This document shows, piece after piece, positions 19,804 to 31,392 of a DNA stretch of 64,000 nt. This DNA comes from Bradyrhizobium sp. WSM3983. GTDB lineage: Bacteria > Pseudomonadota > Alphaproteobacteria > Rhizobiales > Xanthobacteraceae. The notes beneath the pieces were generated by a model. It ran no database searches. It worked only from the letters and a program-made list of their open reading frames with translations, and was not told where the DNA came from. The stretch covers positions 186,001-250,000 of the forward strand of contig NZ_AXAY01000002.1 of the NCBI RefSeq assembly GCF_000473045.1, in the 5' to 3' direction. The position numbers and the translations under genes were made by a program. Each line of letters begins with the position of its first letter. The first letter of the stretch is position 1.

Positions 19804-20766
19804 ATGAAATTTAGCCGGCAAACAACGCTTCGTGCGCAAGCCACCGTGGCCGGCGTCGGCGTTCATTCCGGTCTTCCCGTGACCGTTACCCTTGGGCCTG
19901 CGCCGATCGATGCAGGTTTTATTTTTGTCCGCACCGGCCTCGATGGTCGCGATCGCGAAGTGCTGGCGACCGCAGAGCAGGTGGTTGCTACCGATCTGGC
20001 GACCGTGCTGGGCGACCGTGAAGGTCCGCTCGTCTCCACCGCCGAGCATGTGCTGGCCGCTTTGCGCGGCATGGGCGTTGATAACGCCACCATCGAGATC
20101 GACGGTGCCGAAGTGCCGATCATGGACGGCAGTGCGGCGCCTTTCGTTGCGGCGATCGATCAAGCCTGCATCGTGACGCAGTCGGCGCAGCGCCGATATA
20201 TCCAGGTACTGAAGCCCGTTTCTGCTGCGATCGGCGATTCCTTCGGTGAATTGCGGCCCTATGCGAACGGGTTCCGCGCCGAAGTCGAGATCAACTTCAG
20301 CAATCCGGTGATCGGCCGTCAGAACTACGCGCTGGATCTCAGCCCTGAGCGGTTCCGCCGCGACATCGCCCGTGCGCGCACCTTTGGAATGATCTGCGAT
20401 CAGGCACGGCTCTGGGCCGCAGGCTATGGTCGCGGCGCCTCCTTCGAAAACACTGTTGTGTTCGACGACGAGCGGCTGCTCAATCCCGAGGGCTTGCGCT
20501 ACGCCGATGAGTGCGCTCGCCACAAGGTGCTGGACGTGATCGGCGATCTCGCGCTGGCCGGCTTGCCGCTGCTCGGTGCCTATCGCTCGGTGCGTGGCGG
20601 CCACAAGGTCAACCACGCCGTTCTCACCGCGCTGCTTGCCGACCGTACTGCCTGGCGGGTGGTCGAGGGCGAAGTGGCCCGCCGCACCACGCGTCCTGTG
20701 GTCGAGGTCGGCAGCGGTATCGTCGGCGGCCGGATCGCTGCGGCCTACGGGCCGGACGTGTCCTGA
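19804..20766 (+). CDS. lpxC: UDP-3-O-acyl-N-acetylglucosamine deacetylase LpxC
   Basis: Zinc-dependent cytoplasmic deacetylase, the committed step of lipid A synthesis. It has 320 residues. The metal-binding motifs are visible: the His of STAEHVLAAL near residue 82, and HKVLDVIGD, which supplies His and Asp. IMDGSAAPF lies near 106 and the N-terminal motif GVGVHSG near 17. Its place after ftsZ matches other proteobacteria, though here a terminator and a spacer of about 300 bases intervene. Confidence 0.97.
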   Translation: MKFSRQTTLRAQATVAGVGVHSGLPVTVTLGPAPIDAGFIFVRTGLDGRDREVLATAEQVVATDLATVLGDREGPLVSTAEHVLAALRGMGVDNATIEIDGAEVPIMDGSAAPFVAAIDQACIVTQSAQRRYIQVLKPVSAAIGDSFGELRPYANGFRAEVEINFSNPVIGRQNYALDLSPERFRRDIARARTFGMICDQARLWAAGYGRGASFENTVVFDDERLLNPEGLRYADECARHKVLDVIGDLALAGLPLLGAYRSVRGGHKVNHAVLTALLADRTAWRVVEGEVARRTTRPVVEVGSGIVGGRIAAAYGPDVS

Positions 20767-21009
20767 CCCCCTGTTGCGACAAGCAGCCAAGCGGCGTTTT
20801 GTCCGGGAAACTTCGGGTAACCATGATCGACTAGGATTGCGGCGTTTTCGCCTTAATCCGGGCGGAATGCCTGCCTATCCGATGGGTTACAATCGTTTTT
20901 CGGTTACACCGACGTGGTCGCGTGGCAGGCACCACGGTCACATTTCGCGCCCGTGACGGGGATCATGGGCTGGCGGGCACCGCATCACAGGGCGTCAGGT
21001 CTTAAATTC
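20767..21009. promoter_or_regulatory. lpxC-bamD spacer
   Basis: No gene is seen. The word GGTTAC occurs at 20885-20890 and 20902-20907, 17 bases apart on the same strand, in an AT-richer patch that may hold the bamD promoter. An in-frame start exists upstream of the one chosen for bamD, but the extra residues would bury the lipoprotein signal. Confidence 0.3.
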
Positions 21010-21897
21010 ATGTCGGCACAGCGTATGACGCGCGGATATCTCTTGGTTTCACCGCGAGCCCGTGGGCTGCTCCAGGTCGCAGCGCTCTTCCTGTTCGCCT
21101 TGCCGTTGGCCGGCTGCGGCACCGGCTCGCTCTGGGACAAGTTCACCGCCAAGGACGACACCTTCGTCGAGGAGCCTGCCGACAAGATCTACAATGAGGG
21201 CCTGTACCTCATGAACGAAAAGAAGGACATGAAGGCGGCGAACAAGAAGTTCGAAGAGGTCGACCGCCAGCATCCCTATTCCGACTGGGCGCGCAAATCG
21301 CTGCTGATGTCGGCCTACGCGTCCTACCAGGGCGGCGACTATGACAGCTGCATCGGCGCTGCGACCCGCTACGTCACCCTGCATCCCGGCAGCCCGGACG
21401 CCGCTTACGCGCAATATTTGATCGCCGCCTCGCACTACGATCAGATCCCGGATATCAGCCGCGACCAGGCCCGTACCGAGAAGGCCATCGCCTCGCTGGA
21501 AGAGGTGGTGCGCAAATATCCGACGTCCGAATATGCGACCTCCGCCAAGGCCAAGATCGAGGGCGCGCGCGACCAGCTCGCCGGCAAGGAAATGAATGTC
21601 GGCCGCTACTACATGGGGAAGCGCGACTACACGGCCGCGATCAACCGCTACAAGGCCGTGGTGACGCAGTACCAGACCACGCGCCATGTCGAGGAAGCGC
21701 TCTACCGTCTCACCGAGGCCTATATGTCGATCGGCATCGTCGGCGAGGCCCAGACCGCCGCCGCCGTGCTCGGGCATAATTTTCCCGACAGCCGGTGGTA
21801 CAAGGACGCCTATAATCTTGTAAAATCCGGCGGTCTCGAGCCGAGCGAGAATCAGGGGTCCTGGATCAGCCAGACCTTCAAGAAGATTGGCCTCTAG
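21010..21897 (+). CDS. bamD: Outer membrane assembly lipoprotein BamD (ComL)
   Basis: Essential lipoprotein of the BAM complex that inserts outer membrane proteins. From the ATG at 21010 the protein has 295 residues. A signal peptide ends in the lipobox LAGC at about residues 33-36. Tetratricopeptide-like repeats follow, with typical BamD segments such as YNEGLYLM, FEEVDRQHPYSDWA and TSEYATSAKAKI. An upstream in-frame start at 20914 would add 32 residues before the signal and is less likely. Linkage to lpxC and recN is usual in the group. Confidence 0.95.
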   Translation: MSAQRMTRGYLLVSPRARGLLQVAALFLFALPLAGCGTGSLWDKFTAKDDTFVEEPADKIYNEGLYLMNEKKDMKAANKKFEEVDRQHPYSDWARKSLLMSAYASYQGGDYDSCIGAATRYVTLHPGSPDAAYAQYLIAASHYDQIPDISRDQARTEKAIASLEEVVRKYPTSEYATSAKAKIEGARDQLAGKEMNVGRYYMGKRDYTAAINRYKAVVTQYQTTRHVEEALYRLTEAYMSIGIVGEAQTAAAVLGHNFPDSRWYKDAYNLVKSGGLEPSENQGSWISQTFKKIGL

Positions 21898-21921
21898 GTC
21901 TCGGCTAGGAAATCTGGTTCC

Positions 21922-25853
<3,932 letters not shown>

Positions 25854-25882
25854 GAGAGCATCGCCCTATCCGTTCACTCCGC

Positions 25883-25983
25883 CGTCATCGCCCGCGTAGG
25901 CGGGCGATCCAGTACGCCGCGGCCCCTCCGTATCCTCGCACTGTCTCTGGAATACTGGATCCCCCGCCTTCGCGGGGGATGAC
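25883..25983. repeat. Paired palindromic repeats after ligA
   Basis: Two hairpins, GTCATCGCCCGCGTAGGCGG at 25883 and a second around CCCCCGCCTTCGCGGGGG at 25961-25978, are arranged as inverted halves (GCGATCCAGTA against TACTGGATCC). This composite repeat lies between the convergent ligA and the - strand transporter gene and may serve as a two-way terminator. Confidence 0.75.
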
Positions 25984-26021
25984 ACCGAACGTGTTGTGAC
26001 GGCTGCTGCGCACAGCAATGG

Positions 26022-27302
26022 CTACATCATCCCGCTCTCTTCCTCCTCGGCCTGCTCGATCAGCGTCTCGCTCACCATCAATTTCCGCCGCGGCACGACG
26101 AAGATCATCATGCAGGCGCAGAGCAGCGAGATCGCAAGCACCGCCGAGGTCAGCGGCAGCGTCGTTGCGGAGTGGCCGCCGAGATAGGCGCCGAATTGCG
26201 ACATCAGCGCGCCGATGCCTTGCTGGAGGAAGCCCATCGCGCCTGACGCGGTGCCGGCGGCTTCAGGGCGGATGCTGATGGCACCGGCCGCGGAATTCGC
26301 CATCACGAAGGCATTGCCGACCATCACGATCATCTGCGTGCCGAACAGCCATGCCGGCGCCTCGTTCCAGCCGGTAAAGCTCCAGAGCAGGTTCAACAGG
26401 CTGCCGCAGAGTTGCAGGCCGAGTCCGAACCAGATCAATTTCTCCAGCGAGTGCCGCGGCGCGAAGCGCACGCAGAGCAGATTACCGACCAGATAGGCGA
26501 ATCCTGTTGTGGCGAACCACGCGCCGTATTCGGCGCTGGTCCGACCCATCTGCGTCACGACGATGTAGGGACCGCCGCCGGCGAAGGTGAAGATGATCTG
26601 GGACGCCAGCACCTGGCACATCACATAGCCGATGAAGGCGCGGCTCTTGATCAGGGTGCCGACGTCGCTGCGAAAGCCGCCGCTGCCGACCGCGCGGTCG
26701 CGGCGCGTCTCCGGCAACGCGATCGCGATGCCGACGGCGACTGCGAGCGCGCCGATCGTGACAGCGTAGAAGATCGCCCGCCAGCCGAACGCGGTCTCGA
26801 TCAGCCCACCGGTGAGCGGCGAGACCATCTGACCGATCATCAGGGCGGCGACCACGAGGCTGATCATGGAGGCGACGCGGTCGCGCGCGTAGATGTCGCG
26901 GATGATGGCGCGGCTCACCACCATGCCGGAGGCGCCGCCGAGCGCCTGGAAGAAGCGCGCTGCGATCAGCTGCGGTAGGGTTTCGGCGAAGATGCAGGCG
27001 ACGCTTGCCGCCACCATCAGCGCGAGACCGGAGAGCAGCACCGGGCGCCGGCCGAACTTGTCCGACAGCGGCCCCATGATCAGTTGCGACAGCGCGATGC
27101 CGACCATGTAGAGCGACACCGTCATCTGCGCGATCGAGATGTCGCGCCCGAACGTCGTCGCCAGCACGGGCAGCGCCGGAACCAGGATGTAGAGCGAGAT
27201 CGGTGCGATCCCGGTCATGACGACCAGCAGCAGCAACACCACGCGCGAAGTCGCGATGTTCTTCGTCGCCGTCTCCGGCGGCCTGCTGATCATGCCGTGC
27301 AT
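26022..27302 (-). CDS. Bcr/CflA-family multidrug efflux MFS transporter
   Basis: Inner membrane proton-driven exporter with about 12 membrane segments. The segment LYILVPALPVLATTFG followed by MTVSLYMVGIALSQLIMGPL and the loop DKFGRRPVLLSG is typical of the drug:H+ antiporter Bcr/CflA subfamily. I chose the ATG at 27302 (426 residues), because the longer frame adds a charged stretch before it. A second ATG nine bases downstream is equally possible. It follows the aminopeptidase gene on the same strand but is separated by about 220 bases. Substrate unknown. Confidence 0.85.
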   Translation of the reverse strand: MHGMISRPPETATKNIATSRVVLLLLVVMTGIAPISLYILVPALPVLATTFGRDISIAQMTVSLYMVGIALSQLIMGPLSDKFGRRPVLLSGLALMVAASVACIFAETLPQLIAARFFQALGGASGMVVSRAIIRDIYARDRVASMISLVVAALMIGQMVSPLTGGLIETAFGWRAIFYAVTIGALAVAVGIAIALPETRRDRAVGSGGFRSDVGTLIKSRAFIGYVMCQVLASQIIFTFAGGGPYIVVTQMGRTSAEYGAWFATTGFAYLVGNLLCVRFAPRHSLEKLIWFGLGLQLCGSLLNLLWSFTGWNEAPAWLFGTQMIVMVGNAFVMANSAAGAISIRPEAAGTASGAMGFLQQGIGALMSQFGAYLGGHSATTLPLTSAVLAISLLCACMMIFVVPRRKLMVSETLIEQAEEEESGMM

Positions 27303-27524
27303 GCGCGTCCGTCTTTCGAATTCGAATCCGACTGTAGCGTGCTCGCACAAGACGGATATCGGCGTTTCGGAATGCGGCTATACGGATTCCGGGACTGTTA
27401 TAATAACAGCGCGCGGGAAGCCGTTGTTTTACGGGCAAACTGCGTCAGGAGCGTGCAGAGCCCGTCGTGGTTGCGGACAAAAGCGGCCAAGCCTTGCGCA
27501 AACCGCGTAGCGCCATGCGCTGCG

Positions 27525-29351
27525 CTAGGTCAGCTCCGCCGTGGCCTGATCAAGCCACGCCTTCGTCGTCTCATCCAGTGCCGGCCCCACCTCGGCACGG
27601 ACGCGCGTGTGGTAGGCATTGAGCCAGCCGAGCTCGTCGCGGCTCAGCATCGTGGCGTCGATCAGCCGGCGGTCGATCGGCGCCAGAGTCAGCGTCTCGA
27701 ACGCGTTCATCGATTTCTCGGCGCCCTTGATGTCGGCGGCGACCACGAGCTCGAGGTTCTCGATGCGGATGCCGAACCCGTCGGTCTTGTAATAGCCCGG
27801 CTCGTTGGAGAGGATCATGCCGCGCTTCAGCGGCGTGGTGCCGAGCTTCGAGATCCGCGCCGGTCCTTCATGGACCGAGAGATAGCTGCCGACGCCGTGG
27901 CCGGTACCGTGCTCGAAATCGACGCCGGCGGCCCAGAGATATTGCCGCGCCAGCGTGTCGAGCTGCGCGCCGGTGGTGCCGTCGGGGAAGATCGCGCGCG
28001 CGATCGCGATATGGCCGCGCAGCACGCGGCTGAAGCGGTCGCGCATCTCCTCGGTCGGCTCGCCCACCGCCATGGTGCGGGTGACGTCGGTGGTGCCGTC
28101 TTCATACTGCGCGCCGGAATCGACCAGCAGCAGGTCGCCGGGCGCGATCCGCCGGTTGCTCTTGCGGGTGACGCGGTAGTGCACGATGGCACCGTTCGGG
28201 CCGGTGCCGGAGATGGTCGGGAACGACACGTCCTTGAGCGCACCGGTGTCGCGGCGGAAGGTCTCCAGCGCCTCGACCGCGTCGATCTCGGTGAGCTTGC
28301 CGCTTGCTGCCTCGCGATCGATGAAGGCGAGGAAACGCGCCAGCGCGATTGCATCGCGCCGGTGGGCCGTCTGCGTCCCCTTGATCTCGGTCGCGTTCTT
28401 CACCGCTTTCAGCAGCGCGATCGGATCGCTGCCGCGCACCGGCTTGCCGCCGGCGCCGGTGATCAACCGGCTCAGCGCGTCGGCCGCGGTGGCGTTGTCG
28501 AGTGCGATCGCAGCGCCGCTCTTGGCGAGTGCCATCAGCGTCGGCGTCAGCGCATCGGGCTCGCGCACGTCGGCCGACTGTTCGAGATGGTCACGCGTCA
28601 GGTTGGAGAGCTTGCGGTGGTCGATGAACACGGTCGGCCGGCCGACCTTGGGCACCAGTGCGTAGGACAGCGGCAGCGGCGTATGAGCGACGTCGGCACC
28701 GCGGATGTTGAAGGTCCAGGCCACGGCATGGCTGTCGGACAGCACCAGCGCATCGACGCCGAGCTTGTCGATCTCGCCTTTGATCTGCACCAGCTTGTCG
28801 GCCTCGGTGACGCCGGCGTTTTGCAGGCCATGGATCGCGACGGGCGCGACTGGCGGCTGCGGCCGGTCCTGCCAGACCGCGTCGACCGGATTGCTGTCGA
28901 CCGCAATCAGTTCGGCGCCGGCCTTGACGCAGGCGGCGGAGAGGCGCTCGGCTGCCGCAAAAGTGTGCAGCCATGGATCAAATCCTAGGCGATCGCCGGA
29001 TTTGAGATGCGCCGAGACCCAGCTCTCCGGCGGCGGATCGATCAGCGATTCCACCGCCCACGCCTTGGCGTCGACCTGCTTGGCCGCCTGGATCGTGTAG
29101 CGGCCGTCGACGAAGACCGCGGCCTCCTGGGTCAACACGACCGCGAGCCCCGCCGAGCCGGTAAAGCCGGTCAACCAGGCGAGCCGCTCTTCGGAGGGCG
29201 CCACATACTCATTCTGCTGCTGATCGGCGCGCGGAATGACGAAGCCGGTCAGCTTGCGGCGGGCGAGTTCTTCACGGAGTGCGGCGAGCCGCGCCGTCAA
29301 TGCGACGCCGGCCTCGGGCTCCTCGAATGTCTGGAAGTGCGCTTCGAACAT
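27525..29351 (-). CDS. Aminopeptidase P family protein (Xaa-Pro aminopeptidase, M24B)
   Basis: Cytoplasmic metallopeptidase removing N-terminal residues next to proline. It has 608 residues, the long three-domain form with two creatinase-type N-terminal domains and a C-terminal pita-bread domain, like eukaryotic XPNPEP1. The five metal ligands are visible in order: the two Asp of VDSGAQYEDGTTDVTRT, the His of HGTGHGVGSYL, the Glu of LSNEPGYY and the Glu of GIRIENLELV. It lies divergent to the small gene at 29537. Confidence 0.93.
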   Translation of the reverse strand: MFEAHFQTFEEPEAGVALTARLAALREELARRKLTGFVIPRADQQQNEYVAPSEERLAWLTGFTGSAGLAVVLTQEAAVFVDGRYTIQAAKQVDAKAWAVESLIDPPPESWVSAHLKSGDRLGFDPWLHTFAAAERLSAACVKAGAELIAVDSNPVDAVWQDRPQPPVAPVAIHGLQNAGVTEADKLVQIKGEIDKLGVDALVLSDSHAVAWTFNIRGADVAHTPLPLSYALVPKVGRPTVFIDHRKLSNLTRDHLEQSADVREPDALTPTLMALAKSGAAIALDNATAADALSRLITGAGGKPVRGSDPIALLKAVKNATEIKGTQTAHRRDAIALARFLAFIDREAASGKLTEIDAVEALETFRRDTGALKDVSFPTISGTGPNGAIVHYRVTRKSNRRIAPGDLLLVDSGAQYEDGTTDVTRTMAVGEPTEEMRDRFSRVLRGHIAIARAIFPDGTTGAQLDTLARQYLWAAGVDFEHGTGHGVGSYLSVHEGPARISKLGTTPLKRGMILSNEPGYYKTDGFGIRIENLELVVAADIKGAEKSMNAFETLTLAPIDRRLIDATMLSRDELGWLNAYHTRVRAEVGPALDETTKAWLDQATAELT

Positions 29352-29536
29352 GGCTCAGTTTAGGATCATGGAGATCAGTCCGCAATGTAGACGCATTTGG
29401 GGTCGCATCTGGCATGAACTGTGCTTGAAAATGTTCCATTCGAATTGAGTGGAGTAAAGGATGCAGCTGTTGCGCTTCGTCCGGATAACAGGGAAATTCG
29501 AGCAAGTGGTTCATCTCAACGGCGAGGGGACACACG

Positions 29537-29716
29537 ATGCCAGCGTTCACGTTTGAGAAGATTTCGCCGCCGGTGCGCCGCGCACCCACAGCAACGGCAC
29601 CGAAGAAGCCGCGCGGCCTCATCGGCCAGATGATGGATCGCGTCGCCGAGCGCCGCGCGAGACGGTCCTTGCAGAACGAGCGCGCGACGCCTCGGGACGA
29701 CAAGCCGGCGGAGTAG
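29537..29716 (+). CDS. Small basic hypothetical protein (59 aa)
   Basis: A short reading frame from ATG 29537 to TAG 29716 with a good binding site (GAGGGGA at 29524-29530). The 59-residue product starts MPAFTFEKISPPVRRAP and is rich in Arg and Lys. A predicted amphipathic helix, RGLIGQMMDRVAERRARRSL, covers the second half. I see no signal peptide or membrane segment. Function is unknown; it may bind nucleic acid or the membrane surface. I call it real because of the binding site, the codon use and the open frame between two genes of opposite strand. Confidence 0.6.
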   Translation: MPAFTFEKISPPVRRAPTATAPKKPRGLIGQMMDRVAERRARRSLQNERATPRDDKPAE

Positions 29717-29722
29717 GGCGTT

Positions 29723-29871
29723 TTCGTTCACCTCGCCCCGCTTGCGGGGAGAGGTCGGATTGCGAAGCAATCCGGGTGAGGGGACTCTCCGCGAAGTCAA
29801 CTCTCACCGTTTTTGCGGAAGCAGCCCCTCACCCCCCTCTCCTCGTAAGAACGGGGCGAGGGAGCGCACCG
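29723..29871. repeat. Palindromic intergenic repeat near prmA
   Basis: The arms CTCGCCCCGCTTGCGGGGAG (29732) and the stretch CTCTCCTCGTAAGAACGGGG (about 29850) pair imperfectly, and further pairing joins GGGTGAGGGG with CCCCTCACCC. It is the same family as the repeats near 12.8 kb and 61.1 kb. It lies between the convergent small gene and prmA and may terminate both. Confidence 0.75.
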
Positions 29872-29887
29872 CCGCTGCGGACGCAGT

Positions 29888-30775
29888 TCACCCCATCTTC
29901 CGCAGCAACAGGCTGCTCCACCCCTCGATTCGCAGATGCCGCGACGGCACAAGGCCGCGCGCGCGGTAGGCGGCGATCACGGCGGGGGCCTGGTGGGTTA
30001 ACAGGCCGGAAAGGATGACACGGGCACCCGGCGCAAGATGCCGAACCATCGGACCTGCCAAGTGCCGTAACGGATTGGCAAGGATGTTGGCCAGCACAAG
30101 GTCGAACGGGCCGCTTTTGGCAAAGTCGGGTGCAGCGAAGCCGATGGCCCGGATCACCCGCACATAATGACCGGCTTCGTTCAGGGCCGCATTCTCGGCC
30201 GCGACCCGCACCGAGGGCGGGTCGATGTCGGAGGCCAGCACCGCGCTATGCAGCGCCTTGGCTGCCGCGATCCCCAGCACGCCGGTTCCGGTACCGAGGT
30301 CGAGCACACGCTTCGGCCGCGCATGTTTCAGGACATGGTCAAGCAGTAGTAAACAGCCACGCGTGGTGCCGTGGTGTCCGGTTCCGAACGCGAGCGCCGC
30401 CTCGATCTCGATGGCGAGCTTGTTTTGCGGCACGCGGTCGCGGTCGTGGCTGCCATGGACGACGAATCGTCCGGCAGGGACCGGGACGAGATCCTCCAGG
30501 CTGGCCTTGACCCAGTCCTTGGCTTCGACCGTGTCGAAGGCAAGCGTGGCGGCGATGTCATTTCCTGCTGAAGTTGCAACGAGTTCGCGCAGCAATCCCT
30601 GATCCGGCGCCTCGGCAAAATGCAGCGTGACGTCCCATTCTCCGTCCGGCCGCTCGAAGGCGGCGACGGCCGCATCGCCCTCGAAAAAAACCTCCGTAAG
30701 CACGTCGACGACACGCCTGGCAGCCGCTTCGTTGCCGATCGAAAAGCTGGCGCGATGGGTGGGCAATGGCTGCAT
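29888..30775 (-). CDS. prmA: Ribosomal protein L11 methyltransferase PrmA
   Basis: SAM-dependent enzyme that trimethylates ribosomal protein L11. It has 295 residues with an N-terminal substrate-binding domain. The segment FGTGHHGTTRGCL precedes the SAM site LDLGTGTGVLGIAAAK, and NILANPL is the catalytic-loop motif. Residues before IEAALAFGTGHH match the family pattern in which the TGHH/TGxH turn shapes the SAM pocket. It stands alone on the - strand. Confidence 0.94.
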   Translation of the reverse strand: MQPLPTHRASFSIGNEAAARRVVDVLTEVFFEGDAAVAAFERPDGEWDVTLHFAEAPDQGLLRELVATSAGNDIAATLAFDTVEAKDWVKASLEDLVPVPAGRFVVHGSHDRDRVPQNKLAIEIEAALAFGTGHHGTTRGCLLLLDHVLKHARPKRVLDLGTGTGVLGIAAAKALHSAVLASDIDPPSVRVAAENAALNEAGHYVRVIRAIGFAAPDFAKSGPFDLVLANILANPLRHLAGPMVRHLAPGARVILSGLLTHQAPAVIAAYRARGLVPSRHLRIEGWSSLLLRKMG

Positions 30776-30930
30776 TCTAGGGTTCCGTCAGGTTCAATTT
30801 TTGGAAGTTTTGTTCCCAATTTTCCGCATAACTTGCAGTTCCCGGATTAACTTGCCCGTAGGTTGTGCTCCGTAGATTTCCGGATGTTGGCATCAATCAA
30901 CACACCCTTAAATGGAGATGGAGGCGAGTC

Positions 30931-31095
30931 TTGAAGCGCATGGTTTCAAAGTTCTGGTCCGATGAGTCTGGCGCAACCGCGATCGAATACGGCCTGATCG
31001 CGGCCGGTATCGCGCTGGCGATCATCACCGTGGTGAACAGCCTGGGCACCACGATGAACGACAAGTTCGCTTCGATTAGCAGCTCCTTGAAGTAA
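30931..31095 (+). CDS. Flp/Fap-type pilin
   Basis: Small type IVb pilin subunit of 54 residues. The pattern DESGATAIEYGLIAAGIALAI holds the Gly before the prepilin peptidase cut, the Glu at +5-like position and the hydrophobic helix. The TTG at 30931 has GGAGG at 30920-30924, six bases upstream, which favours it over the ATG at 30940 (spacing 15). No tad/cpa assembly genes are present in the window, so it depends on genes elsewhere if it is assembled at all. Confidence 0.88.
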   Translation: MKRMVSKFWSDESGATAIEYGLIAAGIALAIITVVNSLGTTMNDKFASISSSLK

Positions 31096-31392
31096 TTTCT
31101 GCCTCCCATTTCCCAGCGGGGGCACCTTCTTCATAGATGGCTTTTCGACGAGCGCCCGCTGGGGAATTGCCCCTGGCGGGCGAAGTCGTTTTGGGGGGAA
31201 GCGAGGCCGTTGTCGCCGCCTACGTCCACAAGCAGTTCGCTGATGGTTCAGCGGCCATCCACTGGCTTATATCCGGTCTATCCAGTCTCTTCTCCACAGT
31301 CTGATCCAAGCTTTGTGCCCAGCGGTCGCGCCAAGCCTCCACGGCTTCACCACAGCTTTGCCAACAGGCCTCTCCACAGCTCGTCCACAGCC
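31096..31392. repeat. Pilin 3' region and degenerate 11-12 bp tandem array
   Basis: No gene is convincing here. CCCAGCGGG at 31112-31120 can pair with CCCGCTGGG at 31155-31163 as a large-loop hairpin after the pilin gene. From about 31259 to 31413, and so running into the 3' end of the neighbouring oxidoreductase gene, the words CCACAG, CCACGG, CCAAG and CCAG recur about 14 times with a mean spacing near 11.5 bases. Several copies resemble DnaA boxes, for example TTCTCCACA at 31290. See the findings. Confidence 0.6.

Noticed and set aside
27084..28988. Open reading frame of about 630 codons on the + strand
   Set aside because: It runs antisense to the aminopeptidase P gene, whose five metal ligands are intact. 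The frame has no recognisable domain.
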